Source of the DNA: Chitinophagaceae bacterium
GTDB lineage: Bacteria; Bacteroidota; Bacteroidia; Chitinophagales; Chitinophagaceae
Assembly (NCBI GenBank): GCA_017853575.1
Contig: JAFMJI010000003.1
Location: 124,001-188,000 of the forward strand
Reading direction: 5' to 3'
Length of the DNA stretch: 64,000 nt
A program made the translations under genes and the position numbers. Numbering within the stretch: position 1 is the first letter of the stretch; each line of letters begins with the position of its first letter. Positions 23,967 through 32,526 of the stretch are shown one piece after another. The notes beneath the pieces were generated by a model. That model saw only the letters and a list, made by a program, of their open reading frames with translations, searched no databases and was not told the origin of the DNA.

Positions 23967-25511
23967 TTAATGATCTTTTTGAAGAAAGCTTTTCCAGTCT
24001 TCCAACAAAGATCCTTTTAAAACCCTTGGAAATTTATGTTGTCCGCCAATTTTACCTTTTCTTTCTAAAAATTCCATGAATGCTTTCTCAGGCAGTACAT
24101 CCAGTATGATATTTTTCAGCGGACTCTTCCGCTCGGTAGCATAGTCGTCATTGATTTCAATCAATGTATCGTCGATAATTTTTTTAAGCTTTTCTTTATC
24201 TGCTTGCTCATCTGTTCCCACATACCAATGATGCCCGAAATCACCCGGTTCGCTGATGGCAGCAACCGTAAATTCTGCGATGGATATATTCAATTTCTCT
24301 GAGGCAACCTGAATTGCTTTGTTCATATTGTCTACACTCAGGTGTTCGCCACAGAGACTTAAGAAATGTTTCGTTCTTCCGGTGATGATGATTTCAGATC
24401 GCTCTTTGTTCACAAAGCGAATGGTATCACCAATCAAATATCTCCATGCGCCTGCATTGGTACTTAGCAACAATGCATAGTCTTTGTTTTCCTCTACTTC
24501 ATCAATCATGAATGTAGTTGGATTGCTGATGATATTTCCTTCACCATCAAAATTTTCCTCATTGAACGGAACGAATTCAAAAAAGATATGTTCGTTCAAA
24601 ACCAATTTCATTCCATCCGGATATTGTCTGTCTTGGTAGGCGATAAATCCTTCTGAAGCGAGATAAGTTTCAATGTAAGTAAGCGGTTGTCCGAGTAATT
24701 TTTCAAATCCTTTTTTATAAGGTTCAAAAGCCACTCCACCATGGCAGAAAAATGCAAGGTTTGGCCATATTTCATGGATGTTGTTGAGCTTATATCTTTC
24801 AATAATGAGCTCCATGCACATCTGAATCCATGCCGGTACCCCCACAACAAATCCAATGTCCCAGTTGGGGGCCTGTTCTACAATCGCCTCTAATTTCTTG
24901 TTCCAATCCTTTGTTCTGGCAATCTTTTTCCCAGGTTTGTAAAAGGGCGAAAACCAAAAAGGGGCTTTTTTGGCGGTTATTCCACTGAGATCTCCTGCAA
25001 AATAGCCGGGTCCCCTTTGCAAATCAGTACTTCCACCGAGCATGAGATAACCCTTGCCAACCGATTTCCAGGATATATTATCATAGGTTCTGAGGGAAAG
25101 CAATTGTTTGATCATCACTACGCGGTTGCCTTTCATGAGGTCTTGGGTGATGGGAATATATTTGCTGGCAGCCTCTGAGGTGCCTGAACTGAGGGCAAAA
25201 TATTTGATCATGCCCGGCCAGCATACGTCTGGAATTCCTTCCAACGTGCGGTTCCACCAATCCTGGTGAATTTTGCTGTAATCGTATGCAGGAATGCTCT
25301 CACGAAATGCCCTTCTGGGGTCTTTGTGCAATAAAATCTTGTCAAAACCGTAATGTTGCCCAAACTGTGTATACTTGGCTTTCTTCAATAACTTTTTGAG
25401 CACCCGAAGTTGCTGTCTTTTGGGTGAATTGGTGGGCAAACGCAGGGCCTTGGCAATCGATTTTGGCAGTCCTATTTCTAATAATGCCATTGCCTGCAAG
25501 GTACTATGCAT
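23967..25511 (-). CDS. GH3-family acyl-acid amido synthetase-like protein
   Basis: 514 residues, the usual size for bacterial GH3-like proteins. The adenylate-forming fold is visible: the ATP/Mg loop FALSSGTSEAASKYIPIT near 100-120, FFCHGGVAFEPYKKGF, TYIETYLASEGFIAYQD and WRYLIGDTIRFVNK, then the C-terminal subdomain with FLSLCGEHLSVDNM. Plant GH3 enzymes link amino acids to jasmonate or auxin; the bacterial substrate is unknown, and it need not be a hormone. It is first in the operon GH3, LysE, hypothetical, MtgA. The divergent gene starts 49 bases away. Confidence 0.9.
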   Translation of the reverse strand: MHSTLQAMALLEIGLPKSIAKALRLPTNSPKRQQLRVLKKLLKKAKYTQFGQHYGFDKILLHKDPRRAFRESIPAYDYSKIHQDWWNRTLEGIPDVCWPGMIKYFALSSGTSEAASKYIPITQDLMKGNRVVMIKQLLSLRTYDNISWKSVGKGYLMLGGSTDLQRGPGYFAGDLSGITAKKAPFWFSPFYKPGKKIARTKDWNKKLEAIVEQAPNWDIGFVVGVPAWIQMCMELIIERYKLNNIHEIWPNLAFFCHGGVAFEPYKKGFEKLLGQPLTYIETYLASEGFIAYQDRQYPDGMKLVLNEHIFFEFVPFNEENFDGEGNIISNPTTFMIDEVEENKDYALLLSTNAGAWRYLIGDTIRFVNKERSEIIITGRTKHFLSLCGEHLSVDNMNKAIQVASEKLNISIAEFTVAAISEPGDFGHHWYVGTDEQADKEKLKKIIDDTLIEINDDYATERKSPLKNIILDVLPEKAFMEFLERKGKIGGQHKFPRVLKGSLLEDWKSFLQKDH

Positions 25512-25543
25512 TTGTGATTTTTGATGATTCTTTTGTATTTTAG
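25511..25543 (+). promoter_or_regulatory. Probable promoter of the gluconate-dehydrogenase-like gene
   Basis: TTTG at 25511-25514, 21 bases, then TATTTTAG at 25536-25543, which matches TAnnTTTG at seven of eight positions. A start about 10 bases before the ATG at 25561 would follow. Confidence 0.4.
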
Positions 25544-25560
25544 TACCTAAACCTATTTAT

Positions 25561-26130
25561 ATGAATAGACGGGATGCATTAGAACGTGTAGCACTCATCA
25601 TGGGTGGTACCATTATTGGTGGAGCAGCATTTTTGGAAGGATGTAAATCTGGCGATACAAAAGCTGCTGGCTTTTCATTAACCAAAGAGCAGATTGCTTT
25701 TTTAGATGAAGTTGCAGAAACAATTATTCCAACTACCAATACACCTGGCGCAAAAGCTGCGAAAGTTGGTGAGTTCATGCATACCATGGTGACAGATTGT
25801 TATGTTGCTGCAGACCAGCAAATATTTCTGGAGGGCATCACCAAAATTGATGAAGCATCCAAGAAAAAATTCAGCAAGGGTTTCATGGAAACAGATGCAA
25901 CTCAAAAAACTGAACTGCTCAATGAAGTGAACAAAGAGCTCAAAGCATACAACGAATCTAAAAAAGATAAAGACCCGAATCACTATTTTGGATTGATGAA
26001 GCAGCTTACTTTATTGGGGTACTTCTCATCTGAAATTGGTGCAACACAAGCCCTGCGCTATGTTGCAGTTCCAGGCAGATACGAAGGATGTATTCCTTAC
26101 AACAAAGGCGACAAGGCTTGGGCCACTTAG
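25561..26130 (+). CDS. Gluconate 2-dehydrogenase subunit 3 family protein
   Basis: 189 residues. The N-terminus has a Tat-like signal (MNRRDALERVALIMGGTIIGG) and a cysteine near 28 (LEGCKSG) that could be lipidated. The body matches the small subunit 3 of membrane-bound gluconate 2-dehydrogenase-type oxidoreductases (EQIAFLDEVAETIIPTTNTP, then GLMKQLTLLGYFSSEIG and GRYEGCIPY). Normally the flavin-containing GMC oxidoreductase is encoded next to it. Here the next gene is an unrelated SnoaL-like protein, so the catalytic partner must be elsewhere. Confidence 0.88.
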   Translation: MNRRDALERVALIMGGTIIGGAAFLEGCKSGDTKAAGFSLTKEQIAFLDEVAETIIPTTNTPGAKAAKVGEFMHTMVTDCYVAADQQIFLEGITKIDEASKKKFSKGFMETDATQKTELLNEVNKELKAYNESKKDKDPNHYFGLMKQLTLLGYFSSEIGATQALRYVAVPGRYEGCIPYNKGDKAWAT

Positions 26131-26131
26131 T

Positions 26132-26548
26132 ATGAGAATTCTACTCATCATTCTACTCTTACCTTTTTATGTTTTTTCTCAATCGAAAGATGAGAAGAAA
26201 ATCCTTTCCATATTGGACAACCAAACCAAGGCTTGGAATGAAGGTGATTTCGATCGCTTCATGATTGGTTACCTGGAAAGTGATTCATTGATGTATATCG
26301 GTAAGGGCGGCGTTACATATGGATATCAAGCTACACTTTCCAATTACAAAAAAAATTATGCAGGATCAGATCGCATGGGCAAACTACACTTTGATATTCT
26401 GCACATGAAGAGACTGGGCAGCAAACATTACCTGGTAGTTGGTAAATGGTCGCTCAATAGAACTGCAGGCGATGTTGGCGGATACTATACACTAACCTTT
26501 GAAAAGAAAAAAGGCCAGTGGGTGGTGATCGCTGATCACAGCAGTTGA
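26132..26548 (+). CDS. Exported DUF4440/SnoaL-like protein
   Basis: 138 residues. A signal peptide (MRILLIILLLPFYVFSQS) precedes an NTF2-like cone fold: ILSILDNQTKAWNEGDFDRFMIGYLESDSLMYIG, then a YKKNYAG segment and LVVGKWSLNR...YYTLTFEKKKGQWVVIADHSS. The family includes DUF4440 proteins of mostly unknown role, used as small binding or ketosteroid-isomerase-like domains. The open frame runs upstream into the preceding gene, but the ATG at 26132 gives the signal peptide and lies 1 base after the preceding stop. Confidence 0.88.
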   Translation: MRILLIILLLPFYVFSQSKDEKKILSILDNQTKAWNEGDFDRFMIGYLESDSLMYIGKGGVTYGYQATLSNYKKNYAGSDRMGKLHFDILHMKRLGSKHYLVVGKWSLNRTAGDVGGYYTLTFEKKKGQWVVIADHSS

Positions 26549-26576
26549 TCAAAAATGTATCATTAAATAATTATTC

Positions 26577-26795
26577 TTGGAACCAGAAGTAAGAAAATTC
26601 CTTCAGAGAATTGTGTGGACGCTTTCTGCATCTATGTTTTGGTTGCTGATCAATACACTCGTTGGTTTGAAATTCGAATTGGCCATCCTTGATGGGACAC
26701 ATCAGGTTGGAAGTTTGATTTTTTATTGCTGGCTTGTACTTAGTTTTGTCTTGTTGTTCCGACTCTTTAAGAAGTTGTGGAGTCAGCATCTATAA
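26577..26795 (+). CDS. Small two-helix membrane protein, TTG start
   Basis: 72 residues, with two predicted transmembrane helices (about 13-31 and 45-62) and a positively charged end (FRLFKKLWSQHL). The only plausible start in frame is TTG at 26577; an upstream in-frame ATG is closed by a stop. It fills the space between the DUF4440 gene and the AI-2E-type permease (15-base gap), in the same direction. No family recognised; coding is supported by position and a coherent hydrophobic profile only. Confidence 0.55.
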   Translation: MEPEVRKFLQRIVWTLSASMFWLLINTLVGLKFELAILDGTHQVGSLIFYCWLVLSFVLLFRLFKKLWSQHL

Positions 26796-26810
26796 CCGCC
26801 CTACAAACAC

Positions 26811-27824
26811 ATGACACAATTCAACAATCAAATCAGACAAATTGTACTGCTGATCATCATTGCCTTTCTTGGGTTTTTGATTTTCAAGGAGCTCTATTTG
26901 TTTCTGCCAGGGCTTTTGGGGGCACTAACTACTTACATTCTTACCAGAAATATTTTTTTCTCCCTTGTTGAAAAAAGAAAATGGAAGAAGGGCTTAACTG
27001 CCGGTTTGTTTATTTTTATTTTTTTGGCGTTGATTGCAGGCCCTGTGTATTATGCCGTTATATTGATTTCACCAAGGGTGTCAACTTTTTTCGCGCATAC
27101 GGATCAGTTATTGGTAGGAATTGAGGCCATGTCTGCACAAATAAAAAAAATAACCGGACAAGAATTGTTTAATGCTGATAACATAACTGCAGTAAAATCT
27201 GCACTCACCAATTTTATCCCAACTTTTTTAAACAGTTCTGCTAACATACTCAGCAATTTGCTGGTCATGTTTTTTGTTTTCTACTATATGCTCTCCAATG
27301 GCAGAAATATGGAGGATACTGTTAGAAAGTTTATTCCGTTGAATGAAGACAGCATTGCTGCATTGGCACAGGAAACCAATCATATGGTAAAAGCAAATGC
27401 TATCGGCATACCATTGATCTCCATCATTCAGGGTCTGGCTGCATGGTTCGGATATGCAATATTTGGAATTGGCGATGCCTTGATGTGGGGTTTTCTTACA
27501 GGCCTCTTTGCATTTTTCCCCATCCTTGGTACTATGATGATTTGGGTACCCATGGTTTTATATATGTATTCTCAGGGCCTTACAGCTGATGCAACAAAAT
27601 TGTTGATATACAGTTTGATTGTCACCGGCAATGTAGATTATCTTGCAAGGGTTACACTCATGAAAAAAATAGGAAATGTTCATCCGCTGATCACTGTGTT
27701 TGGAGTCATTGTGGGGTTGCAATTGTTTGGATTTATGGGATTTATTTTCGGTCCATTGATTTTCAGTTATACCATCATCCTGATAAAAATATACGCGAAC
27801 GAATTCGTAAAGTCTTATAATTAA
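26811..27824 (+). CDS. AI-2E family (TqsA/PerM-like) permease
   Basis: 337 residues and about eight transmembrane segments. Family traits include the early pair of helices (IVLLIIIAFLGFLIFKELYLFLPG), a long soluble insert near 90-130, GIPLISIIQGLAAWFGYAIFGI near 200-220, FAFFPILGTMMIWVPMVLYM and the late VFGVIVGLQLFGFMGFIFGP. Members export autoinducer-2 or act as ion-linked transporters, and substrates are often unknown. Gene spacing to MarR is 10 bases, so the MarR-type regulator may be co-transcribed. Confidence 0.9.
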   Translation: MTQFNNQIRQIVLLIIIAFLGFLIFKELYLFLPGLLGALTTYILTRNIFFSLVEKRKWKKGLTAGLFIFIFLALIAGPVYYAVILISPRVSTFFAHTDQLLVGIEAMSAQIKKITGQELFNADNITAVKSALTNFIPTFLNSSANILSNLLVMFFVFYYMLSNGRNMEDTVRKFIPLNEDSIAALAQETNHMVKANAIGIPLISIIQGLAAWFGYAIFGIGDALMWGFLTGLFAFFPILGTMMIWVPMVLYMYSQGLTADATKLLIYSLIVTGNVDYLARVTLMKKIGNVHPLITVFGVIVGLQLFGFMGFIFGPLIFSYTIILIKIYANEFVKSYN

Positions 27825-27834
27825 TAAGCCCCCT

Positions 27835-28290
27835 ATGGGAATCGAGAAAGACATCAACCAATATCATTTTACAAGCGAGGGCCAAAAAGCTATCATCAAT
27901 TTGATATATACCAGCAATTGGATCTCAGAGCATATCAAAGAAATATTGGATGAGCATGATATTACCCCTCAACAGTTTAATATACTCAGAATCCTCCGCG
28001 GAAGCGATCCACAACCCCTTTCAACGCTCACAATCAGAGAAAGGATGTTGGATAAAATGAGCGATACAAGCAGGATTGTAGATAGATTGGTAATCAAAGG
28101 CCTGGCTGTAAAAAAAGTTTGCTCAACCGACAAAAGACTGGTGGATGTAAATATCACAAAAGAAGGTAAAAGAATACTGGAAGTGCTTGATAAGAAACAA
28201 CCAGAAATGAGCAGCATCACCAACAACCTCACAGATGCCGAACTCAAACAATTAAATAGTTTGTTGGATAATCTTAGATCACGACTGTAA
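27835..28290 (+). CDS. MarR-family transcriptional regulator
   Basis: 151 residues with a winged helix-turn-helix (about 45-115): DITPQQFNILRILRGSDPQPLSTLTIRERMLDK, then SRIVDRLVIKGLAVKKVCSTDKRLVDVNITKEG, which is the typical MarR recognition helix and wing. N- and C-terminal helices would form the dimer interface. It lies 10 bases after the permease gene and 18 before rpoN. A local target is likely but not demonstrable here. Confidence 0.92.
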   Translation: MGIEKDINQYHFTSEGQKAIINLIYTSNWISEHIKEILDEHDITPQQFNILRILRGSDPQPLSTLTIRERMLDKMSDTSRIVDRLVIKGLAVKKVCSTDKRLVDVNITKEGKRILEVLDKKQPEMSSITNNLTDAELKQLNSLLDNLRSRL

Positions 28291-28308
28291 CTTTGCAGTT
28301 ACAAGTAT

Positions 28309-29781
28309 ATGGCACTCTACCAAGGTCTACATCAAAAGCTTCAACAAAAGTTGTCTCCTCAACAGATTCAACTGATGAAATTATTGCAGGTGCCTACTGC
28401 TTCATTGGAAGAACGAATCAAAGAAGAAATTGAAGAAAATCCTGCTCTTGAGATGGGAACTGAAGAGTATGATGCCGATGATGAAGCACCTGAAACTTCA
28501 GATGCTTTTGAAAATGAAGACATATCATCTGATGAAGAAATTTCACAAGACTTCAATGAGTATGATGATGACGGAGAGATTGCAGATTATAAATTAAAAG
28601 ACGATCACGTTCCTGAACTTCAGGAAAGTGGCTCAATTCCGCATCCAAGTTCCATTTCATTGCACGACATGCTTGTTGAGCAGTTGAGATTGCTGAATTT
28701 AAATCCAACACAATCCATCATTGCTGAACAAATTATTGGCAGCATTGATGACGATGGTTACCTCCGCAGAGATACCCATTCAATTGTTGATGATCTTGCA
28801 TTCAAACAAAATATTGAAACCAGTGAAAAAGAAGTAGAAACGTTGATTGCCTCCATCCAACTTTTTGATCCACCTGGCATTGCCGCAAGAGATGTAAGGG
28901 AAAGTTTGTTGATTCAATTGAGAAGAAAATTAAAACTTGCATCCAATGCTGTTCAAAAAATAGCATTGCGGATCATTGATTTTCATTTCGATGAATTCAC
29001 CAAAAGACATTTTGAAAAAATCATTAAGTCGCTCGAAATCTCAGAAGACCAACTGAAAGATGCCATCTCTGAAATCAAAAAGCTCAATCCCCGTCCAGGC
29101 GCACATTTTGATTCAGTCAACAAAGCAGAACAATACATTGTTCCCGACTTTTTTGTCTACAATAACAATGGCAAACCCGAGCTTACCTTGAATCAACGCA
29201 ATGCTCCAGAATTGAAAGTAAGTGAAGAATACAGAGGTATGCTGAAAGATTATGAAAAAGGTAGTAAAAAGGACAAGCGACAAAAAGAAGCTGTTACCTT
29301 CATCAAACAAAAAATTGATGCTGCAAAATGGTTTATTGATGCCATCAAACAACGTCAACATACATTGATCATCACCATGCAGGCAATCATTGATCACCAG
29401 AACAATTTTTTCATTACTGGAGATGAAACAGCCCTGCGTCCGATGATCCTTAGAGATATCGCAGAAAAGACAGACTTGGATATATCCACCATCAGCAGGG
29501 TGGCCAACAGCAAATTCGTACAAACTGAATTTGGAAGTTTTCGGTTGAAACATTTCTTTAGTGAATCGCTCAGCACTGATTCTGGCGAAGAAGTTTCAAC
29601 ACGTGAAGTCAAAACAATTTTGCAAGAATATATTGATGCAGAAGATAAGCACAATCCTTTGAGTGATGATGTGTTGACAGAAATGCTTCAGGCAAAAGGC
29701 TATAACATTGCAAGGAGGACGGTTGCCAAATACCGTGAACTGCTTAACATACCTGTGGCGAGATTAAGAAAAGAATTATAG
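28309..29781 (+). CDS. rpoN: RNA polymerase sigma-54 factor
   Basis: 490 residues. Region I is glutamine-rich and activator-contacting (LHQKLQQKLSPQQIQLMKLLQ, then EIEENPALE), region II is acidic (about 55-105), and region III carries the core-binding and helix-turn-helix parts (LIASIQLFDPPGIAARD, DISTISRVANSKFVQTEFGSF). The C-terminal RpoN box ARRTVAKYRE lies near 464-473. It directs RNA polymerase to -24/-12 promoters that need an enhancer-binding AAA activator; none is encoded in this window. The membrane-protein gene 3 bases downstream is probably co-transcribed. Confidence 0.96.
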   Translation: MALYQGLHQKLQQKLSPQQIQLMKLLQVPTASLEERIKEEIEENPALEMGTEEYDADDEAPETSDAFENEDISSDEEISQDFNEYDDDGEIADYKLKDDHVPELQESGSIPHPSSISLHDMLVEQLRLLNLNPTQSIIAEQIIGSIDDDGYLRRDTHSIVDDLAFKQNIETSEKEVETLIASIQLFDPPGIAARDVRESLLIQLRRKLKLASNAVQKIALRIIDFHFDEFTKRHFEKIIKSLEISEDQLKDAISEIKKLNPRPGAHFDSVNKAEQYIVPDFFVYNNNGKPELTLNQRNAPELKVSEEYRGMLKDYEKGSKKDKRQKEAVTFIKQKIDAAKWFIDAIKQRQHTLIITMQAIIDHQNNFFITGDETALRPMILRDIAEKTDLDISTISRVANSKFVQTEFGSFRLKHFFSESLSTDSGEEVSTREVKTILQEYIDAEDKHNPLSDDVLTEMLQAKGYNIARRTVAKYRELLNIPVARLRKEL

Positions 29782-29783
29782 AA

Positions 29784-30431
29784 ATGACTGAACAATATTC
29801 TTCAAAAGATTTTCCGAATTGGGTGATAAAAATTTCAAGATTTGTTTCTGTTGTTTTTCATCCATTGTTTATTGGGGTGTTCATGGCGGCCTATCTGCTT
29901 TTTATCCATCCAAATTATTTTGTTGGATTCTCCGATAGAGCAAAATGGTTGAAGCTTATGATTGTTATCAACAACAATCTTTTCTTTCCAATGGTCGTTG
30001 TTGCATTGCTGCGCGGGCTCGGATTTAATAAATCCTTTTTGTTGAAAACACAAAAAGAAAGAATCGTTCCCTATATCGCCAGCATTACTTTCTTTTTCTG
30101 GTCGTATTATGTTTTCAAGCATCAACCAGAAACACCAAGGGTATTGGTAGGTATGTGCAGGGGAATGTTCTTATCATCTGCTGCTGCATTGCTTTTGAAT
30201 AATTATTTCAAAATCAGTATGCATGGAATTGGGATTGGCGGATTAATGGGTTTAATGATGGTTTCCATTGCAGATGGTAGTCAATACATCGGAACACCTA
30301 TTCTGATTGCATTATTGATTTCAGGACTCACCATTACTGCACGAAGAATTGTTTCTGATCACAATTGGTTTGATCTTATCGCTGGTTTCATCGTTGGATG
30401 CACATTCCAATTGATTGCATTATGGATTTAA
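29784..30431 (+). CDS. PAP2-like integral membrane protein
   Basis: 215 residues with about six hydrophobic helices. The order KTQKERIVPYIAS (near 84-96), a mid-chain histidine in KISMHGIGIGGLMG and ARRIVSDHNWFDLIAGFIVG near the C-terminus resembles the three motifs of type-2 phosphatidic acid phosphatases, but they are weak. The family is often called hypothetical in this phylum. It starts 3 bases after rpoN and converges on the L,D-transpeptidase gene. A lipid or undecaprenyl phosphatase role is possible but not established. Confidence 0.6.
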   Translation: MTEQYSSKDFPNWVIKISRFVSVVFHPLFIGVFMAAYLLFIHPNYFVGFSDRAKWLKLMIVINNNLFFPMVVVALLRGLGFNKSFLLKTQKERIVPYIASITFFFWSYYVFKHQPETPRVLVGMCRGMFLSSAAALLLNNYFKISMHGIGIGGLMGLMMVSIADGSQYIGTPILIALLISGLTITARRIVSDHNWFDLIAGFIVGCTFQLIALWI

Positions 30432-30437
30432 GAACAA

Positions 30438-31172
30438 TCAACCGTTCAAAATTTCTGATTTGTCTAAATACTGCTGATCAGGGTAGTAGATAAAGAGACA
30501 ATTTCCTCCTCTAATACTTTCGATAATTTTTTTGTGAGTACTCATTGGTACGGCAGGGCATCCGTAACTCCTTCCCAGATAAGTATTCCTGCAGGCATTG
30601 GGGTCTTCTGCATAGGGCGCTCCATGTAAGACAATTGCGCGTTTTTCCGCAAGATCATTGAATCCCTTCTCGAGACCTTCCAATCTAAGTGAGTATCCGT
30701 TGTTGCCTTGATAGGTTGATTTGGTGATGTAAAAACCCAAACTGCTTTTATGCGAATTGGGTGCATTGGAAAAATATCTTGCAAACTCTTCTCCTGAATT
30801 TCTTCCATGTGAAACCAAAGAATTGAAGATCAAAGTTTGTGTTTTTAAATCCAATACATACAATCTTTTCTCTTTGGATGATTTGCTGAAATCAACAATT
30901 GCAAGAATACTGTCCTTGCTCAATTTATTTTGTGCCTGAAGTTTTGAAAAACCTTTTAATGCAAGTGAAAAGACTTCCTCTGATAAACCGGCACCTGTGT
31001 GAGAAATTTTATCCCATAACATGCCAACATAATTGATCCTGCTTGGGTCAACCGCATTTGTATATTTTTTGCTTCCCGAACCATTATTTGGGAGTATACT
31101 CAATACAAAAAAACCAATAGTAAATATCGCCAGTAAACCCTTTTTTGATTTCAACTTATTCAACATCCTCAT
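30438..31172 (-). CDS. Murein L,D-transpeptidase catalytic domain protein (YkuD-like)
   Basis: About 244 residues, with an N-terminal membrane anchor or signal (KKGLLAIFTIGFFVLSIL). The catalytic domain at about 95-230 includes FNSLVSHGRNSG, LGFYITKSTYQGNNGYSLRLEGLE, RAIVLHGAPYAE and the nucleophile block RSYGCPAVPM. Such enzymes make 3-3 cross-links or attach proteins to peptidoglycan; the subgroup resembles the PF13645 type. In-frame ATGs at 31172 and 31166 are both possible, and the upstream TTG is not needed. It converges with the membrane protein gene and stands alone. Confidence 0.88.
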   Translation of the reverse strand: MRMLNKLKSKKGLLAIFTIGFFVLSILPNNGSGSKKYTNAVDPSRINYVGMLWDKISHTGAGLSEEVFSLALKGFSKLQAQNKLSKDSILAIVDFSKSSKEKRLYVLDLKTQTLIFNSLVSHGRNSGEEFARYFSNAPNSHKSSLGFYITKSTYQGNNGYSLRLEGLEKGFNDLAEKRAIVLHGAPYAEDPNACRNTYLGRSYGCPAVPMSTHKKIIESIRGGNCLFIYYPDQQYLDKSEILNG

Positions 31173-31243
31173 CAATTGTTTTGAACATTATAAAATATGT
31201 ACAAAATTCAATTGAAATTTTAATGTAGGCAGCCAATTATTTG

Positions 31244-31278
31244 TGAAAAAGGCTTTCATCAAGTTCGATGAAAGCCTT
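31244..31278 (-). terminator. Terminator of the Dabb / aldo-keto reductase / dioxygenase operon
   Basis: A perfect 12-bp stem (plus-strand AAGGCTTTCATC at 31249-31260, GATGAAAGCCTT at 31267-31278, loop AAGTTC) is followed on the minus strand by TTTTT. It lies 37 bases beyond the stop of the Dabb gene. Confidence 0.85.
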
Positions 31279-31314
31279 GCTAGGAAAGGCTGAAAATCAA
31301 CTTTAAGAATACTT

Positions 31315-31689
31315 TTACTTTTGTGCCATGTAGTCAACCACAAATACTTTCTCCATATGAGGTTTTAGTATTTGCTGAAATTCCATGTGTGCTGGATGTT
31401 TCTGGTAAACCTCATCTCTGTCTTTCTTGTTTGCAAATGTTAATACAAAGCAATGGGTGAATCCCTGATGAAAATTCTCCGGACTATCATTCAATCCCCA
31501 TTCCATTGATTTTACAACTGGAATTTTTTTAGCGAGGCTCATAAATGCATTTACCACACTGTCTACAGAAGCCTTGGAACTTGTTTCCTTGAATTTAAAA
31601 ATCACTACATGTCGTAGGTCACCCGATTTGGATTGTGAAAAACTGAAATTGCTTGCTAACATGAATAAGGCGATGAATAGTTTTTTCAT
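31315..31689 (-). CDS. Exported Dabb (stress-responsive alpha/beta barrel) protein
   Basis: 124 residues. A signal peptide (MKKLFIALFMLASNFSFSQ) is followed by the ferredoxin-like Dabb fold: LRHVVIFKFKETSS (about 25-38), SMEWGLNDSPEN, GFTHCFVLTFANKKDRDEV and YQKHPAHMEFQQILKPHMEKVFVVDY. The domain forms dimeric barrels; functions vary and are mostly unknown. It is the last gene of the operon that starts with the phytanoyl-CoA dioxygenase-like gene, 18 bases after the aldo-keto reductase, and is followed by a clear terminator. Confidence 0.9.
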   Translation of the reverse strand: MKKLFIALFMLASNFSFSQSKSGDLRHVVIFKFKETSSKASVDSVVNAFMSLAKKIPVVKSMEWGLNDSPENFHQGFTHCFVLTFANKKDRDEVYQKHPAHMEFQQILKPHMEKVFVVDYMAQK

Positions 31690-31707
31690 GATGTATTTTT
31701 TAAGTTT

Positions 31708-32526
31708 TTATAACATGTCCATTGGGTTGTCAACAATTCTGAAATTTTCATTCCAGCTATTCATTTGTTGAATATCTGTTTGTTCAATCACAAAATCAAA
31801 AACTTCAAAATTTTCTTTGATTCTTAATGGGTTTGCAGATTTAGGAATACTAGATATGCCTTGTTGAATGGACCATCTCAAGATAATTTGCGCAGGTGTT
31901 TTTTTATATTTCAGGGCCAATGCCTGTAATCTTGGGTCATTGAATTTTTGACCCCTAACCAAGGGTGTATATGCTTGCAATACAATTTGATGTTGCTTGC
32001 AGTATTGCCACTCATTCTCTAAAAAAAGATATGGACTGAATTCCATTTGATTGACAGCAGGGACAATATTGGAGTACTCTTCTAGTTCTTTCAAAAACGG
32101 AAGTAAATAATTTGCTACGCCAATATTTTTTACTCTTTTGTTTAGATAAAGGTTTTCAATGGCTTTCCAGGTTTCTTTTCTTTTTCCCTTGATTGGCCAA
32201 TGAATAAGATAGAGATCTATGTATTCGGTATTGAGTTTTTTCAAACTCTCATCAAATGCTTTAAACGTTTGATCATAACCTTGATCTGGGTTATTAACTT
32301 TGGTAGTTAAAAAAATTTCATCTCTAGAAATTCCAGATGTACGAATGCCTTCACCAATTTGTTTTTCATTTTCATACATCGCTGCAGTATCAATCAAACG
32401 GTAACCCGTTTGCAGAGCGAAACGCACTGCCTGCACTGCTTCCTCTGCGTGCATATCATAAACACCCAATCCCAACAATGGCATTTGATTGCCATTGTTG
32501 AGTGAGGTATATTGTTGCTTATTCAT
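31708..32526 (-). CDS. Aldo/keto reductase
   Basis: About 272 residues, an NADPH-dependent carbonyl reductase with a TIM-barrel fold. The catalytic tetrad is visible in DTAAMYENE (aspartate and tyrosine), TTKVNN (lysine) and LIHWPI (histidine), and the cofactor loop IPKSANPLRIKEN lies near 235-247. The start is ATG at 32526, giving a 4-base ATGA overlap with the preceding dioxygenase stop; an ATG at 32535 would add three residues. Coupling to the dioxygenase suggests that both act on one substrate or pathway; which one is unknown. Confidence 0.92.
   Translation of the reverse strand: MNKQQYTSLNNGNQMPLLGLGVYDMHAEEAVQAVRFALQTGYRLIDTAAMYENEKQIGEGIRTSGISRDEIFLTTKVNNPDQGYDQTFKAFDESLKKLNTEYIDLYLIHWPIKGKRKETWKAIENLYLNKRVKNIGVANYLLPFLKELEEYSNIVPAVNQMEFSPYLFLENEWQYCKQHQIVLQAYTPLVRGQKFNDPRLQALALKYKKTPAQIILRWSIQQGISSIPKSANPLRIKENFEVFDFVIEQTDIQQMNSWNENFRIVDNPMDML

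Noticed and set aside
26036-26131. Upstream extension of the SnoaL-like frame
   Set aside because: It lies entirely inside the preceding gene in another frame, and the ATG at 26132 gives a standard signal peptide.
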